DNA of 64,000 nt from JBJXFE01 sp046153875 (GTDB lineage Bacteria > Planctomycetota > Phycisphaerae > Phycisphaerales > UBA1924), in the NCBI GenBank assembly GCA_046153875.1, contig JBJXFE010000013.1, positions 1 through 64,000 of the forward strand, written 5' to 3'. The position numbers were made by a program, and so were the translations under genes. Under the pieces are notes generated by a model that saw only the letters and a list, made by a program, of their open reading frames with translations, had not been told where the DNA came from and did not search any database. Shown here piece by piece: positions 32,740-40,405 of the stretch; the first letter of the stretch is position 1; every line of letters begins with the position of its first letter.

Positions 32740-33459
32740 TCAGTCATTATCGTCCGGACCGGGCTCGCGGCTGATCGCATATGAGCCGCTGAACCAGCGA
32801 TGGAGGTCGGCCCAGCGGGCCTTGTCGTTCGCGAACGGCCAGGTCGGGCTCTCCGCGGGCACCGAATGTCCCGTGATCGGGCACACCGTGGGTTGACGGC
32901 GGAGGAGTCCGGGCAACCCGGGTCGGGTGGTCCATGAATCCGGGAGGGCGAACCAGAGCTCGCGTGTGTTCTCGTCCACCGGGTCGATGCGGATGTGGGC
33001 CGGGCCGCGACCGTCGGCGGGTGACCCGAGACTCGAGAGCAGCCCCGGGGGCAGACGCTCGGCCCACTCCGCGACGACAACGGGCCGTACGCTCGGTGTC
33101 GCGCCGCCACCCCCGGCATCGCGCCCGCTCCATACACGATCGAACCCCAGGGTCTCGGCGTCGTCGCCGATCAGGCGGTACGCGTCGATGTGGACGAGGT
33201 CGGGCCCGCTGGCGTTATCCGTGCCCGCCGTGCCGCGAGCCCGCTCGTACAGGTGCATGATGACGAACGTCGGGCTGCACACGCCGGCAGCGTCCAAGGC
33301 CATGCCGACCGCGATGGCGCGGACCAGGCCGGTCTTGCCCGCGCCGAGCGGTCCGTCGAGCAGCACGACGTCGCCCGGGGCGAGCATCGCGCCCAGGTCC
33401 CGGCCGATCACGGCGGTCTCGGCCTCGCTCCGGGATACGCGGACAAACTCGATCGGCAT
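32740..33459 (-). CDS. tsaE: TsaE ATPase fused to a YacG-like C-terminal segment
   Basis: A 239-residue protein; usual TsaE length is about 150. Residues 1-170 are TsaE, the ATPase of the t6A37 tRNA threonylcarbamoyl complex: Walker A GPLGAGKT (36-43), VCSPTFVIMHLYE, VHIDAYRLIG and VVAEWAERLP. Residues 190-239 resemble the YacG gyrase-inhibitor zinc ribbon (CPITGHSVP, WPFANDKARWADLHRWFSGSYAI), but only the first of four zinc cysteines (C193) remains; the others align with T196, A210 and A214. The frame is open throughout. AACAAT lies six bases before the ATG. The gene follows thiL by 49 bases. Confidence 0.85.
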   Translation of the reverse strand: MPIEFVRVSRSEAETAVIGRDLGAMLAPGDVVLLDGPLGAGKTGLVRAIAVGMALDAAGVCSPTFVIMHLYERARGTAGTDNASGPDLVHIDAYRLIGDDAETLGFDRVWSGRDAGGGGATPSVRPVVVAEWAERLPPGLLSSLGSPADGRGPAHIRIDPVDENTRELWFALPDSWTTRPGLPGLLRRQPTVCPITGHSVPAESPTWPFANDKARWADLHRWFSGSYAISREPGPDDND

Positions 33460-33508
33460 TGCCGGATTGTTCGCACGCGGACGTGGGCGGACGTGGCCGC
33501 CGTCGTGC

Positions 33509-34456
33509 TCAGCGGGCGTGGTCCCAGCCAAGCCCGGTCGCGTCGATCTCGCGCCCGTTCTCGATGATGACGCATCCCGTGCCCGCGACGACCCGGCCGA
33601 TGCGGGTGCAGAACGGCGGGACCGGCGGCCCGGTCGGCGCTGCTGCGAACAGCAGTTCGTAGTCCTCGCCGTCCGAGGAGGCCCTGAGCCAGTGCATCGC
33701 CCCGGGTGCGCGCGGGATCGCCGCCGCGTCGATCTCGATCCGCACCCCCGACGCGACGGCGAGTCGGCCCGCGTCGATCCCGAGCCCGTCGGAGACATCC
33801 ATCATCGCGTGGAGGCCCGCGCCGAGAGTATCGCAGAGCGTCCGGGCCTCCGCGAGGCGCGGCTCGAAGGTCAGGTGCCGCCCGAGCCCCGTTGCCGCGT
33901 CAAGCGATCCGCCGAGCGGGCCGGTGACATAGACCCCGTCGCCCGCCCGTGCGGTCGAGCGCAGGACCGGGCCGCGTGCGGCGTGCGGCGTGCCGATCAC
34001 CGTCACGGAGAGAACGAGCCCGCCCGACGCCGTCACTTCGTCTTTCCGTCTCTCCGACCCTTCGGTTCTCCCCCAGCTCGCGATGTCTCCACCAACCAGC
34101 GGGCATTGCCAGTGCCGCGCCCACCGCGCCATGTGGTCGAAGAGTTCGTCGGCCCACGGACAAGGGTTCGGGAGCGTCGCTGCCGCGAGCGCGCAGAGGG
34201 GCGTTCCGCCCATCGCGGCGATATCGGAGGCGGCCCGGGCGATCGCCTTCCGTGCGATGAGTTCAACGGGCGTCGCGGGGAATGGGCGGAAGTGTCGACC
34301 CTCGACGAGCTGGTCAACCTTGAGCAACAGTGAGCTGCCGGCCGGCGACGCGATCACCGCACAGTCGTCGCCAGGTCCGACGTGAAGGTGCGGGTAGGCC
34401 GCGGATAACCCCGACGATCGAGCGAAGATGTGGCGGAGCAGATCCTGTTCACGCAC
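33509..34456 (-). CDS. thiL: Thiamine-monophosphate kinase
   Basis: The 315-residue ATP-dependent kinase that makes thiamine diphosphate from thiamine monophosphate. Conserved features are GPGDDCAVI (metal-binding aspartates), LLLKVDQLVEGRHF, ARKAIARAASDIAAMGG, LVGGD, GDGVYVTGPLGGS, AMMDVSDGLGIDAGRLA and ASSDGEDYELLFA. Between LVGGD and the strand VLSVTVIG there are about 14 extra residues (WGRTEGSERRKDEVTASGG) encoded by an octamer-like repeat. Start is GTG 34456 with TATCCT five bases upstream and no Shine-Dalgarno sequence. It lies just upstream of tsaE. Confidence 0.94.
   Translation of the reverse strand: MREQDLLRHIFARSSGLSAAYPHLHVGPGDDCAVIASPAGSSLLLKVDQLVEGRHFRPFPATPVELIARKAIARAASDIAAMGGTPLCALAAATLPNPCPWADELFDHMARWARHWQCPLVGGDIASWGRTEGSERRKDEVTASGGLVLSVTVIGTPHAARGPVLRSTARAGDGVYVTGPLGGSLDAATGLGRHLTFEPRLAEARTLCDTLGAGLHAMMDVSDGLGIDAGRLAVASGVRIEIDAAAIPRAPGAMHWLRASSDGEDYELLFAAAPTGPPVPPFCTRIGRVVAGTGCVIIENGREIDATGLGWDHAR
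34031..34070. repeat. Degenerate 8-bp tandem repeat inside thiL
   Basis: Five consecutive octamers on the plus strand: CGTCACTT, CGTCTTTC, CGTCTCTC, CGACCCTT, CGGTTCTC. All begin CG and are pyrimidine-rich. They encode the extra loop of ThiL in frame. The same kind of octamer array is found in the GH172 gene at 58492-58523. Confidence 0.6.
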
Positions 34457-34461
34457 GCCGG

Positions 34462-34467
34462 AGGATA
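34462..34467 (-). promoter_or_regulatory. Putative -10 hexamer (TATCCT) for thiL
   Basis: TATCCT on the minus strand with five bases to the GTG start at 34456. No ribosome-binding site is visible. Confidence 0.45.
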
Positions 34468-34489
34468 GGAATCGCCGTGCCGCAAGGCC

Positions 34490-35074
34490 TCAGCCGTACC
34501 TGCGCGCCAGCGGTTCGTGACGGAAGCACGAGACGAGGTGGTCGTTGACCATCCCCACGGCCTGCATGTACGCGTAGCAGATCGTCGAGCCGACGAAGCG
34601 GAAGCCTCGGTCCGCCAGGTCCGCCGACATCGCGTCCGATTCGCGGGTGGTGGCGGGGACGGAACTCCGCGAACGGCGGCGGTTGACCATCGGCGCGCCG
34701 TCCACGAACCGCCAGATGTACGCGTCGAACGAGCCGAACTGGTCCTGCACGATGAGAAACCGCTTGGCGTTCTCGATCGCGGCCTGAATCTTGAGCCGGT
34801 TGCGGACGATGCCGGGGTCGGCGAGCAGCTTCGCGACCTTCGCGGGCGTGTAGCGGGCGATTCTCTCGGCGTCGAAACGGTCGAAGACCTTGCGGTAGCG
34901 CTCGCGCTTCTGAAGGATCGTGTCCCACGACAGCCCGGCCTGGGCGCCTTCGAGGATCAGGAACTCGAAGAGCAGCCGGTCGTCATGGACCGGCACGCCC
35001 CATTCCTCGTCGTGATACGCGACCGCGAGGTCGTTCCTGGCCCAGGGGCAGCGGGTCAGCACTCGCGCGGGCAT
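34490..35074 (-). CDS. tag: DNA-3-methyladenine glycosylase I
   Basis: A 194-residue base-excision-repair glycosylase that removes 3-methyladenine. Tag hallmarks: RCPWA with the first zinc cysteine, AVAYHDEEWGVPVHDDRLLF with the zinc histidine and the Glu, LEGAQAGLSWDTILQKRERY (base-binding pocket), FDAERIARY, and the C-terminal zinc pair in HLVSCFRH. FGSFDAYIWRFVDG matches the usual C-terminal core. Length is normal. The start is ATG 35074 with TACGCT six bases upstream. It begins a minus-strand run into thiL and tsaE. Confidence 0.95.
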   Translation of the reverse strand: MPARVLTRCPWARNDLAVAYHDEEWGVPVHDDRLLFEFLILEGAQAGLSWDTILQKRERYRKVFDRFDAERIARYTPAKVAKLLADPGIVRNRLKIQAAIENAKRFLIVQDQFGSFDAYIWRFVDGAPMVNRRRSRSSVPATTRESDAMSADLADRGFRFVGSTICYAYMQAVGMVNDHLVSCFRHEPLARRYG

Positions 35075-35080
35075 GGCGGG

Positions 35081-35086
35081 AGCGTA
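35081..35086 (-). promoter_or_regulatory. Putative -10 hexamer (TACGCT) for tag
   Basis: TACGCT on the minus strand, six bases before the ATG at 35074; no Shine-Dalgarno sequence. Confidence 0.4.
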
Positions 35087-35105
35087 TGCCCGGCGCGCCC
35101 GCGGC

Positions 35106-35633
35106 TCACCGCGCGCGGTTCCAGGGCATAACGGAGAGCATCGCGCCCATGCCGCACCTGCCGCTCAGCCCCGCGAACAGCAGCCCAGCGCCGAAAAACG
35201 CCGGCACGCCGATGAACCAGGGCGATACCCAGTGCGTGAGCGCGGCGCCCGCGAGCACACACCCGCCCGCAACGATCTGAACCTGCCGCATGATGCTGAT
35301 GCGGTTCACGGAGCGATCGATCTCCGTCGGGAGCCCCGCGGCGCGCCAGGCCTCGATCCCGCCCGCGAGGCTGTAGACCTCGCCCGCCGCACCGGTCACA
35401 CGACCCGCCGCGTCCAGCGATCGCCCGCCGGAGCGGCAGTGCAGGATCAGTTTGCGACCCGGGGCTGGTTGAATCGCGGCCGGGTCGAACCTCGACAGCG
35501 GAACCAGCCGTGCTCCGGTGATGCGCTCACGCCGGTGCTCGTCCGGCTCGCGCACGTCCACCACTTCCGCCTCGCCGGCCTCGAGCCAGCGGCGGGCGGT
35601 CTGGACATCGATCTCGCGGACCCGTTGGGGCAT
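35106..35633 (-). CDS. Rhodanese / DUF2892 membrane protein (YgaP-like)
   Basis: A 175-residue sulfurtransferase fused to a membrane anchor, as in YgaP. The rhodanese domain (about residues 1-105) shows EVVDVREPDEHRRERITGA, and the active-site loop LHCRSGGRS with the persulfide cysteine. SLAGGIEAWRAAGLP closes it. The C-terminal DUF2892-like part has two hydrophobic helices (QIVAGGCVLAGAALTHWVSP and WFIGVPAFFGAGLLFAGLSG) followed by CGMGAMLSVMPWN. The active-site Cys is intact. ATG 35633 has GGAG upstream. Its role is probably membrane-associated sulfane-sulfur handling. Confidence 0.9.
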   Translation of the reverse strand: MPQRVREIDVQTARRWLEAGEAEVVDVREPDEHRRERITGARLVPLSRFDPAAIQPAPGRKLILHCRSGGRSLDAAGRVTGAAGEVYSLAGGIEAWRAAGLPTEIDRSVNRISIMRQVQIVAGGCVLAGAALTHWVSPWFIGVPAFFGAGLLFAGLSGRCGMGAMLSVMPWNRAR

Positions 35634-35659
35634 GGGCGGCTCCGTTGGAAGCCGTCACT

Positions 35660-36430
35660 CTATGACGGAGCCCGGTTCGAGTTGGTGGCCCGGCGGCACA
35701 GAAGCAGCGCGAACCCGAGGGTGCCCCGGCCCCAGCGCAGGTACGCGTCGCGCCAGCCGCGGCTGCGCGCGAGCATGGCCGGCGCGTCGGGATCGTCCGC
35801 GTGCGCTGCCGTCCAGGCTTCGATGCCGCGTGCGTGGGCCCACTCGTACTCGTCCCATTCGCGCGGCGAGGCGGTCAGCACGAGATGCGGGTGAAGGCCC
35901 GCCGCAAGCGCCGCGTCGCAGAGCCCTGCGAGCGGAGTGAACTCGTGCGACTCGATGCCTGTGGCCGCGAGGTACTCCGCCGCGGGCGGTTGCTCCCAGA
36001 AACCCTCGCCGATGAGAGCCCAGCCGCCGGGCCGCACGACGCGTCGAAGCGCGGCCAGCGTCTGGTGCAGACCGCCCAGCGCGTGGATGCTGCCGATGCA
36101 GGCCGCGGCGGGATAGTGGCCGTCCGGGACCCGGGCGATGAACGCGCCCGCGTCCTCTTCATGAACGCGAACGGAGCCCGTGCCGCGGATGTCCGCGACC
36201 CTCCGTCGCGTTTCCGCGGCCATGAGCGGCGCGCGCTCGATCGCGTCGCAGTTCACGCCTCGTGCCGCGAGCCGCGTACAGAGAGTTGCCTTGCCCGCGC
36301 CGATGTCAACGAACGCGTCGCCGGCCTTGAGGTCCGTCAGCGCGAGGACGCGACCAAACGCCTCCGGCGTGAATGGGTTTGCGAAGTCCAGCGTTGCGTG
36401 GGCGGCGAAGGTGTAGGTGTCGCGGTTCAT
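35660..36430 (-). CDS. SAM-dependent methyltransferase
   Basis: A 256-residue class I methyltransferase: DAFVDIGAGKATLCTRLAARG (SAM loop), DAIERAPLMAAETRRRV, then AACIGSIHALGGLHQTLAALRRVVRPGGWALIGEGFWEQPP, the usual post-motif region. The last part, with ASPREWDEYEWAHARGIEAW, is typical of small-molecule methyltransferases of unknown substrate. ATG 36430 overlaps the stop of the upstream zinc-ribbon protein (ATGA). The substrate is not identifiable. Confidence 0.8.
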   Translation of the reverse strand: MNRDTYTFAAHATLDFANPFTPEAFGRVLALTDLKAGDAFVDIGAGKATLCTRLAARGVNCDAIERAPLMAAETRRRVADIRGTGSVRVHEEDAGAFIARVPDGHYPAAACIGSIHALGGLHQTLAALRRVVRPGGWALIGEGFWEQPPAAEYLAATGIESHEFTPLAGLCDAALAAGLHPHLVLTASPREWDEYEWAHARGIEAWTAAHADDPDAPAMLARSRGWRDAYLRWGRGTLGFALLLCRRATNSNRAPS

Positions 36431-37185
36431 CGCGGGCTGACGGTAGACGCATGTACACCGCCGCACTCGGGGCATGGCGATCCCGGCGGCAGGCCGTTCA
36501 GGTCGTATGCACATTGAGGGCAGCGGCCTTGCCGCCGCCGGACAATCCGGACGGCGGTCATCGGCCCATACAGCAGAGTGGACCACACGATGGAGTAGAG
36601 GCCGGCGTTTGCACCAGCGCCGGCCCAGATCGGCCGTAGTGGCAGGGCCACACAGCGATACCCACCGTTCGGCCAGAGTTGATGGTGGTAACCGCTTGCG
36701 GCGGTGCCAGTGAAGTTCACCGCACCGCGCGCCGACCAGTACGGCGCTTGGGAGCCGTCAGATCGTGTTCGGTCGCTCTCGCGTCGTTCGCACCAGCAGC
36801 ACACAAATGGCCAGCCCCAAGACTCAATCAACACCTTCTCCCCAGCGCCAAGCCGAGAGTCGTTCATTACAGCGTTGAGCCATTCCTCGATCGTGCCGCT
36901 GGCCCACCGCTCGCGCGTTGCGTTGGGGCTCTGCGAGATCCTCGAATCACCCGAGAATGACGATCCGCGGCCACCGGTCCAGAGTGAGATCGTGACTCCA
37001 CCGAAGCCTTGATAACGGTCGACGTACGCCCCGGCTCGCGTACTGGCTTCGAATGAAGGCACAGGACTTGCCCATTCGGATATGTGGCGGAACGAATCGG
37101 TATTCGAGGACCAAGCGAGCACCCACGCGACGCCGACTGCGGTACCGATCCCGAGCGTGAGCGAGATCAATATGCCGCGGATCAT
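36427..37185 (-). CDS. Membrane protein with C-terminal zinc ribbon (paralogue 1)
   Basis: A 252-residue protein: N-terminal helix (GILISLTLGIGTAVGVAWVLAW), a ~130-residue probably extracytoplasmic region with many Trp and Ser, a second hydrophobic segment (GLYSIVWSTLLYGPMTAV), a basic RIVRRRQGR stretch, and the zinc ribbon CPQCAYDLNGLPPGSPCPEC. The ribbon would be cytoplasmic. Two paralogues follow directly upstream in the operon. The family is common in Phycisphaerae but I know no function. It overlaps both neighbours by ATGA junctions. Confidence 0.7.
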   Translation of the reverse strand: MIRGILISLTLGIGTAVGVAWVLAWSSNTDSFRHISEWASPVPSFEASTRAGAYVDRYQGFGGVTISLWTGGRGSSFSGDSRISQSPNATRERWASGTIEEWLNAVMNDSRLGAGEKVLIESWGWPFVCCWCERRESDRTRSDGSQAPYWSARGAVNFTGTAASGYHHQLWPNGGYRCVALPLRPIWAGAGANAGLYSIVWSTLLYGPMTAVRIVRRRQGRCPQCAYDLNGLPPGSPCPECGGVHASTVSPR

Positions 37186-37883
37186 CGTGCAACGCCTTCA
37201 CGAGGGGTGCCACACTCGGGGCATGGCGAGCCCGGCGACAGGCCTTGGAGGTCGTAGGCGCAGAGCGGGCACAGGCCGCGCCGGCGGCGGAGGACGCGGC
37301 GGGTGATGCCGGGGGCGACGAGCAGGAGCGACCAGAGGGAGGCGTAGAAGGCAGTGTTCAGGAGAAGGCCGGACCAGCGAGGGCGGAACGGGACGACGCG
37401 CCCCCAGTTTGGACCACCCATGCTCCAGCCCGGAAGGGCGGCACCCCCCAGCAAAACGGTTGGATTCTGAGTGCCGGTGCGGATTTCACACGAGAAAGCG
37501 AGACTCGGCCAGCCTCGCGCCATGACAATGCGGTCTTCTCCCGCGCCGTCTGGCGGCCACGGTGTTCCATGGAGCCAAGGCAATGCGTGCGCCTTGGCCC
37601 ATTCAGGCATGAGCGCTTCTGGATCTCCGCCGACTTCCCCGTGAGGCGGAGCTGCTGTGCTCCAGTAGACACGCGTGCCGACGGCTCTTACCACGCATGA
37701 AGCCAGCTGCCCGGTTCCTTCGCCGGCTTCGGGACGCCGGGCTCGACGAGCGGCCTCAACCCAGTTTGATCCATCGGTGGGATCCGCCACGAGGACGAGC
37801 CCCCAGGCGATGGCCACGGTGGTCGCCAGACCCGCCAGCAATCGGACGCCCAGCGACCAAACCCAATAGCGCCAATGCCTCAT
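37182..37883 (-). CDS. Membrane protein with C-terminal zinc ribbon (paralogue 2)
   Basis: About 233 residues, same plan as its neighbours: first helix VRLLAGLATTVAIAWGLVLV, a large Trp-rich loop, second helix NTAFYASLWSLLLVAPGITR, basic VLRRRRGL and ribbon CPLCAYDLQGLSPGSPCPEC. The start is uncertain: ATG 37883 has GGTGAAG upstream, ATG 37895 is in frame. A TATGGT hexamer seven bases before ATG 37883 could alternatively make this a leaderless start. Function unknown. Confidence 0.68.
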   Translation of the reverse strand: MRHWRYWVWSLGVRLLAGLATTVAIAWGLVLVADPTDGSNWVEAARRARRPEAGEGTGQLASCVVRAVGTRVYWSTAAPPHGEVGGDPEALMPEWAKAHALPWLHGTPWPPDGAGEDRIVMARGWPSLAFSCEIRTGTQNPTVLLGGAALPGWSMGGPNWGRVVPFRPRWSGLLLNTAFYASLWSLLLVAPGITRRVLRRRRGLCPLCAYDLQGLSPGSPCPECGTPREGVAR

Positions 37884-37943
37884 GCGCTTCACCATACGCG
37901 GACAAGTTGGGCCCACGGTGTTGGTTCTGGATGGGTGCGGGTA

Positions 37944-38720
37944 TCAAGGGTGCCCGCACTCCGGGCACGGCGTGCTCGGTGGCAGACCCGTCAGGTCGTA
38001 GCCGCACGCGGGGCAGCCGCCGGGTTGCCCGCGGAGCAGGTGCCGCGCCGCGCTGAAGCCGCACAACAGGGTGAACCACGCTGCCGCATACACGCCGGTG
38101 TTCACGGTGAAACCGAGCGGGTCGGGCAGCAGGGGGACCGAGCCCGTCGCAGGGTCGCGGAGCAACAACCCGGTGTACGCGCTCGCGGGCCGGATCTGTA
38201 GCGACCACGACCAGGTCAGCGCGGCATCGGTACTGCGGGCGCAGGAAACCGATCGCAGGCAGAGCATGGGCCAGCCCGCGGCCCGCGCGCCCCAGGTCAC
38301 GATCTGATCGTCCGGGCCGCCTGATACGGGTGGCATCCATCGGGCCCACTCCAGCACGAACGGGTCCCGCTGCGCCGCGGGAAACGAGTCGAGCGCCGCC
38401 CGGATCGCGGGCATGTCGGTGCGCGTCATGTGCCACGTCTCGGGACCGGCGTCCATGCCCGCCAGCGAGGCCCACTTCATGCCCCATTCACCCGGCGTCC
38501 GCGTGCCGACCGAGAACTGGGTCCAGCGCACGCCGGGTCGCGCCTCCTGCTCGAAACAGAGACGGTGATACGGTGACGGAATGATTTCGACCGCTGGCGA
38601 TGCGATCCCCGTGCCCATGCTTCCAGAGTCCGCCGGCGCGGACCACAACGCCAGCGTCCAGGCCACCGCGATGGTGGTCAGGATGCCGAGTAGAACACTG
38701 ATCGCGAAGCGTCGGAGCAC
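37944..38720 (-). CDS. Membrane protein with C-terminal zinc ribbon (paralogue 3)
   Basis: A 258-residue member of the same family and first of the three: first helix FAISVLLGILTTIAVAWTLAL, loop with RWTQFSVGTRTPGEWGMKW, second helix GVYAAAWFTLLCGFSAARHL, and ribbon CPACGYDLTGLPPSTPCPEC. Start GTG 38720 with TAGACT six bases upstream. Sequence identity among the three is concentrated in the second helix and zinc ribbon; the loops have diverged strongly. Confidence 0.7.
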   Translation of the reverse strand: MLRRFAISVLLGILTTIAVAWTLALWSAPADSGSMGTGIASPAVEIIPSPYHRLCFEQEARPGVRWTQFSVGTRTPGEWGMKWASLAGMDAGPETWHMTRTDMPAIRAALDSFPAAQRDPFVLEWARWMPPVSGGPDDQIVTWGARAAGWPMLCLRSVSCARSTDAALTWSWSLQIRPASAYTGLLLRDPATGSVPLLPDPLGFTVNTGVYAAAWFTLLCGFSAARHLLRGQPGGCPACGYDLTGLPPSTPCPECGHP

Positions 38721-38726
38721 GCGCGC

Positions 38727-38732
38727 AGTCTA
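38727..38732 (-). promoter_or_regulatory. Putative -10 hexamer (TAGACT) for the zinc-ribbon operon
   Basis: TAGACT on the minus strand, six bases before the GTG at 38720. The hexamer is identical to the one before the GT-C gene at 30469-30474. Confidence 0.5.
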
Positions 38733-38759
38733 TCGGATGGCAGGATCAGGGCGCGAGGG

Positions 38760-40034
38760 TCACACCCGGGCGGGCTCCCGCGTGAACAGCTCCGCGAACT
38801 TCCGCGCCGTCCGCGTCTTCCAGTTCCCCCTATGGAACGCGTCGCTCGCCAGCAGCGGGAAGAGGGCCGTCAGCTCGCCGAAGACCATCTGCTCGTGGAC
38901 CACGTCCACCTTGCCCCACGAGCACGCCTCGCGCAGCGTGCTGCCCGAGAGCGCCCCGTCGCGCGAGTCCGCGACCGTGAGCTGGATCGCGTACTTGTGC
39001 ATCGCCACCGCGTCCTCGGCCCGCAGGTCCGACCCGCCCTTGCCCGTCTTGCGCTCCGCGAGCAGCTCGGCGGCGACGACGATGTCCTGCGCGAAGTTCT
39101 TCGGCACACCCCCGCCGAGCATGAGCAGGCCTGTGTCCCCGCCCCGCTCGGCCGTGGCGAGCTTGATGTCCGTCAGTTCGCGGAAGTCCGCGCCGGAGTC
39201 GAACGCGACGTACTCGTCCGGGCCCTTGCCGGCCTCGATCGCCTCGACCTGGTGCAGCACGATGCCGAAGCCCGCGGAGCAGTCGCTGAACGCGGGGCAG
39301 AAGATCGGGACGCGCTTCTGGTGCGCCGTCTTGACGATCGAAAGATTCTTCGGGTGGTGCTCGACGAGGTACGCGCCCATCGCGTCGATGAACGCGCGGC
39401 TCGAATACGCCCCCGGGTCGAACCCGTCGAAGACTTCCTTGGTCGTGTCGTCGCAGTCGCGCAGGTCCTCCTCGTCGATGTACGTGTCGTAGATGCGGTC
39501 GATCATCAGCTCGCGGAGCGTCTGGTCATCCACCGGCGGGGCCTCGGGGCTGCCCGGCGCGATGTAGTGCTTGAAGCCCAGGCCCTCGAAGAAGTCCTGG
39601 TCCACGATGTTCGCGCCGGTGGACACGATCGCGTCCACCATGTTGTTCTCCAGCAGCGTGATGATCGCCCGCTTGAGCCCCGCGGAGATCACCGAGCCCG
39701 CCAGCGTCAGGATCACCGCGCACCCGGTGTCGGAGAGCATCAGCGAATAGATGTCCGCGGCCTGAGCCAGTGTGCGGCTGGTGTACGCCATGTGCCGGTA
39801 GCTGTCGATGATCGGGCGGGCGTCGAACGCGGTGATGTCCACGTGGCGCACGGGGCGCGAGAGCAGTTCCTCGCGCGTCCAGCGCTTGGCGCCGGGCTTG
39901 ACGCCCGCCTCGCGGGCCGGGGCCGATGGAGTCTTGGTGGGTTTCGCCTCGAGCTGCCGCGCGGATGGCGTGGACTTGCGGGCACCCGAGGACGGGCGGG
40001 ACGCGGGAACATGACGCTTGGGCTTGGCGGCCAT
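38760..40034 (-). CDS. Deoxyhypusine-synthase-like enzyme
   Basis: A 424-residue homologue of deoxyhypusine synthase. The NAD/spermidine-binding core is clear: TLAGSVISAGLKRAIITLLE, MVDAIVSTGANIVDQDFFEGLG, PIFCPAFSDCSAGFG, FDSGADFRELTDIKLAT and GLLMLGGGVPKNFAQD. The catalytic lysine motif SWGK (K375 in REACSWGKVDVVHEQ) is intact. The first ~60 residues are a Lys/Pro/Ala-rich extension. Bacteria lack the eIF5A substrate, and bacterial members studied make homospermidine or related polyamines; that role is inferred here. ATG 40034 follows GGAGCC. The gene is followed by the zinc-ribbon family. Confidence 0.88.
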   Translation of the reverse strand: MAAKPKRHVPASRPSSGARKSTPSARQLEAKPTKTPSAPAREAGVKPGAKRWTREELLSRPVRHVDITAFDARPIIDSYRHMAYTSRTLAQAADIYSLMLSDTGCAVILTLAGSVISAGLKRAIITLLENNMVDAIVSTGANIVDQDFFEGLGFKHYIAPGSPEAPPVDDQTLRELMIDRIYDTYIDEEDLRDCDDTTKEVFDGFDPGAYSSRAFIDAMGAYLVEHHPKNLSIVKTAHQKRVPIFCPAFSDCSAGFGIVLHQVEAIEAGKGPDEYVAFDSGADFRELTDIKLATAERGGDTGLLMLGGGVPKNFAQDIVVAAELLAERKTGKGGSDLRAEDAVAMHKYAIQLTVADSRDGALSGSTLREACSWGKVDVVHEQMVFGELTALFPLLASDAFHRGNWKTRTARKFAELFTREPARV

Positions 40035-40126
40035 GGGTCGGCTCCGATCGGCCGTCCCCCCGCAGGCCGGATCCATGCGTTCGCCCCTGGGGTGACGAGG
40101 CTGCTGAACGCACAGAGTCTAGCCGG

Positions 40127-40405
40127 TCATCCGCGGTTCGGTTCGCCGGCGCGACCGGATCGCGCTTGTCGAGCGCGTTCGCACCAACCGAACAGCAGAG
40201 CGAGACCGACGGCTGCCAACCCATGCTGCAGCATGTGAGTTCCGGGTGCGGCGTTGAGCCGCGGCCATGCGTTGGGAAGTTGCGCCATGCCCAGCCAGAC
40301 CGAAGCGGCCAGGATCGTGTGAAGCAGGCAAAGCGTGAATGCCACTCCCACCATCAGTTTGGCGGCGTTCCATCGATCGCATTCGGCGGTCAGGACTCGG
40401 AGCAT
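40127..40405 (-). CDS. Small membrane protein, hypothetical
   Basis: A 92-residue protein with two hydrophobic segments (LMVGVAFTLCLLHTILAASVWLG and LQHGLAAVGLALLFGW). ATG 40405 directly follows the HPPD stop (TAGATG), suggesting translational coupling. No family recognised. It could be a transporter accessory or simply a small membrane protein; the call rests on composition and on its position in the hppD unit. Confidence 0.5.
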   Translation of the reverse strand: MLRVLTAECDRWNAAKLMVGVAFTLCLLHTILAASVWLGMAQLPNAWPRLNAAPGTHMLQHGLAAVGLALLFGWCERARQARSGRAGEPNRG

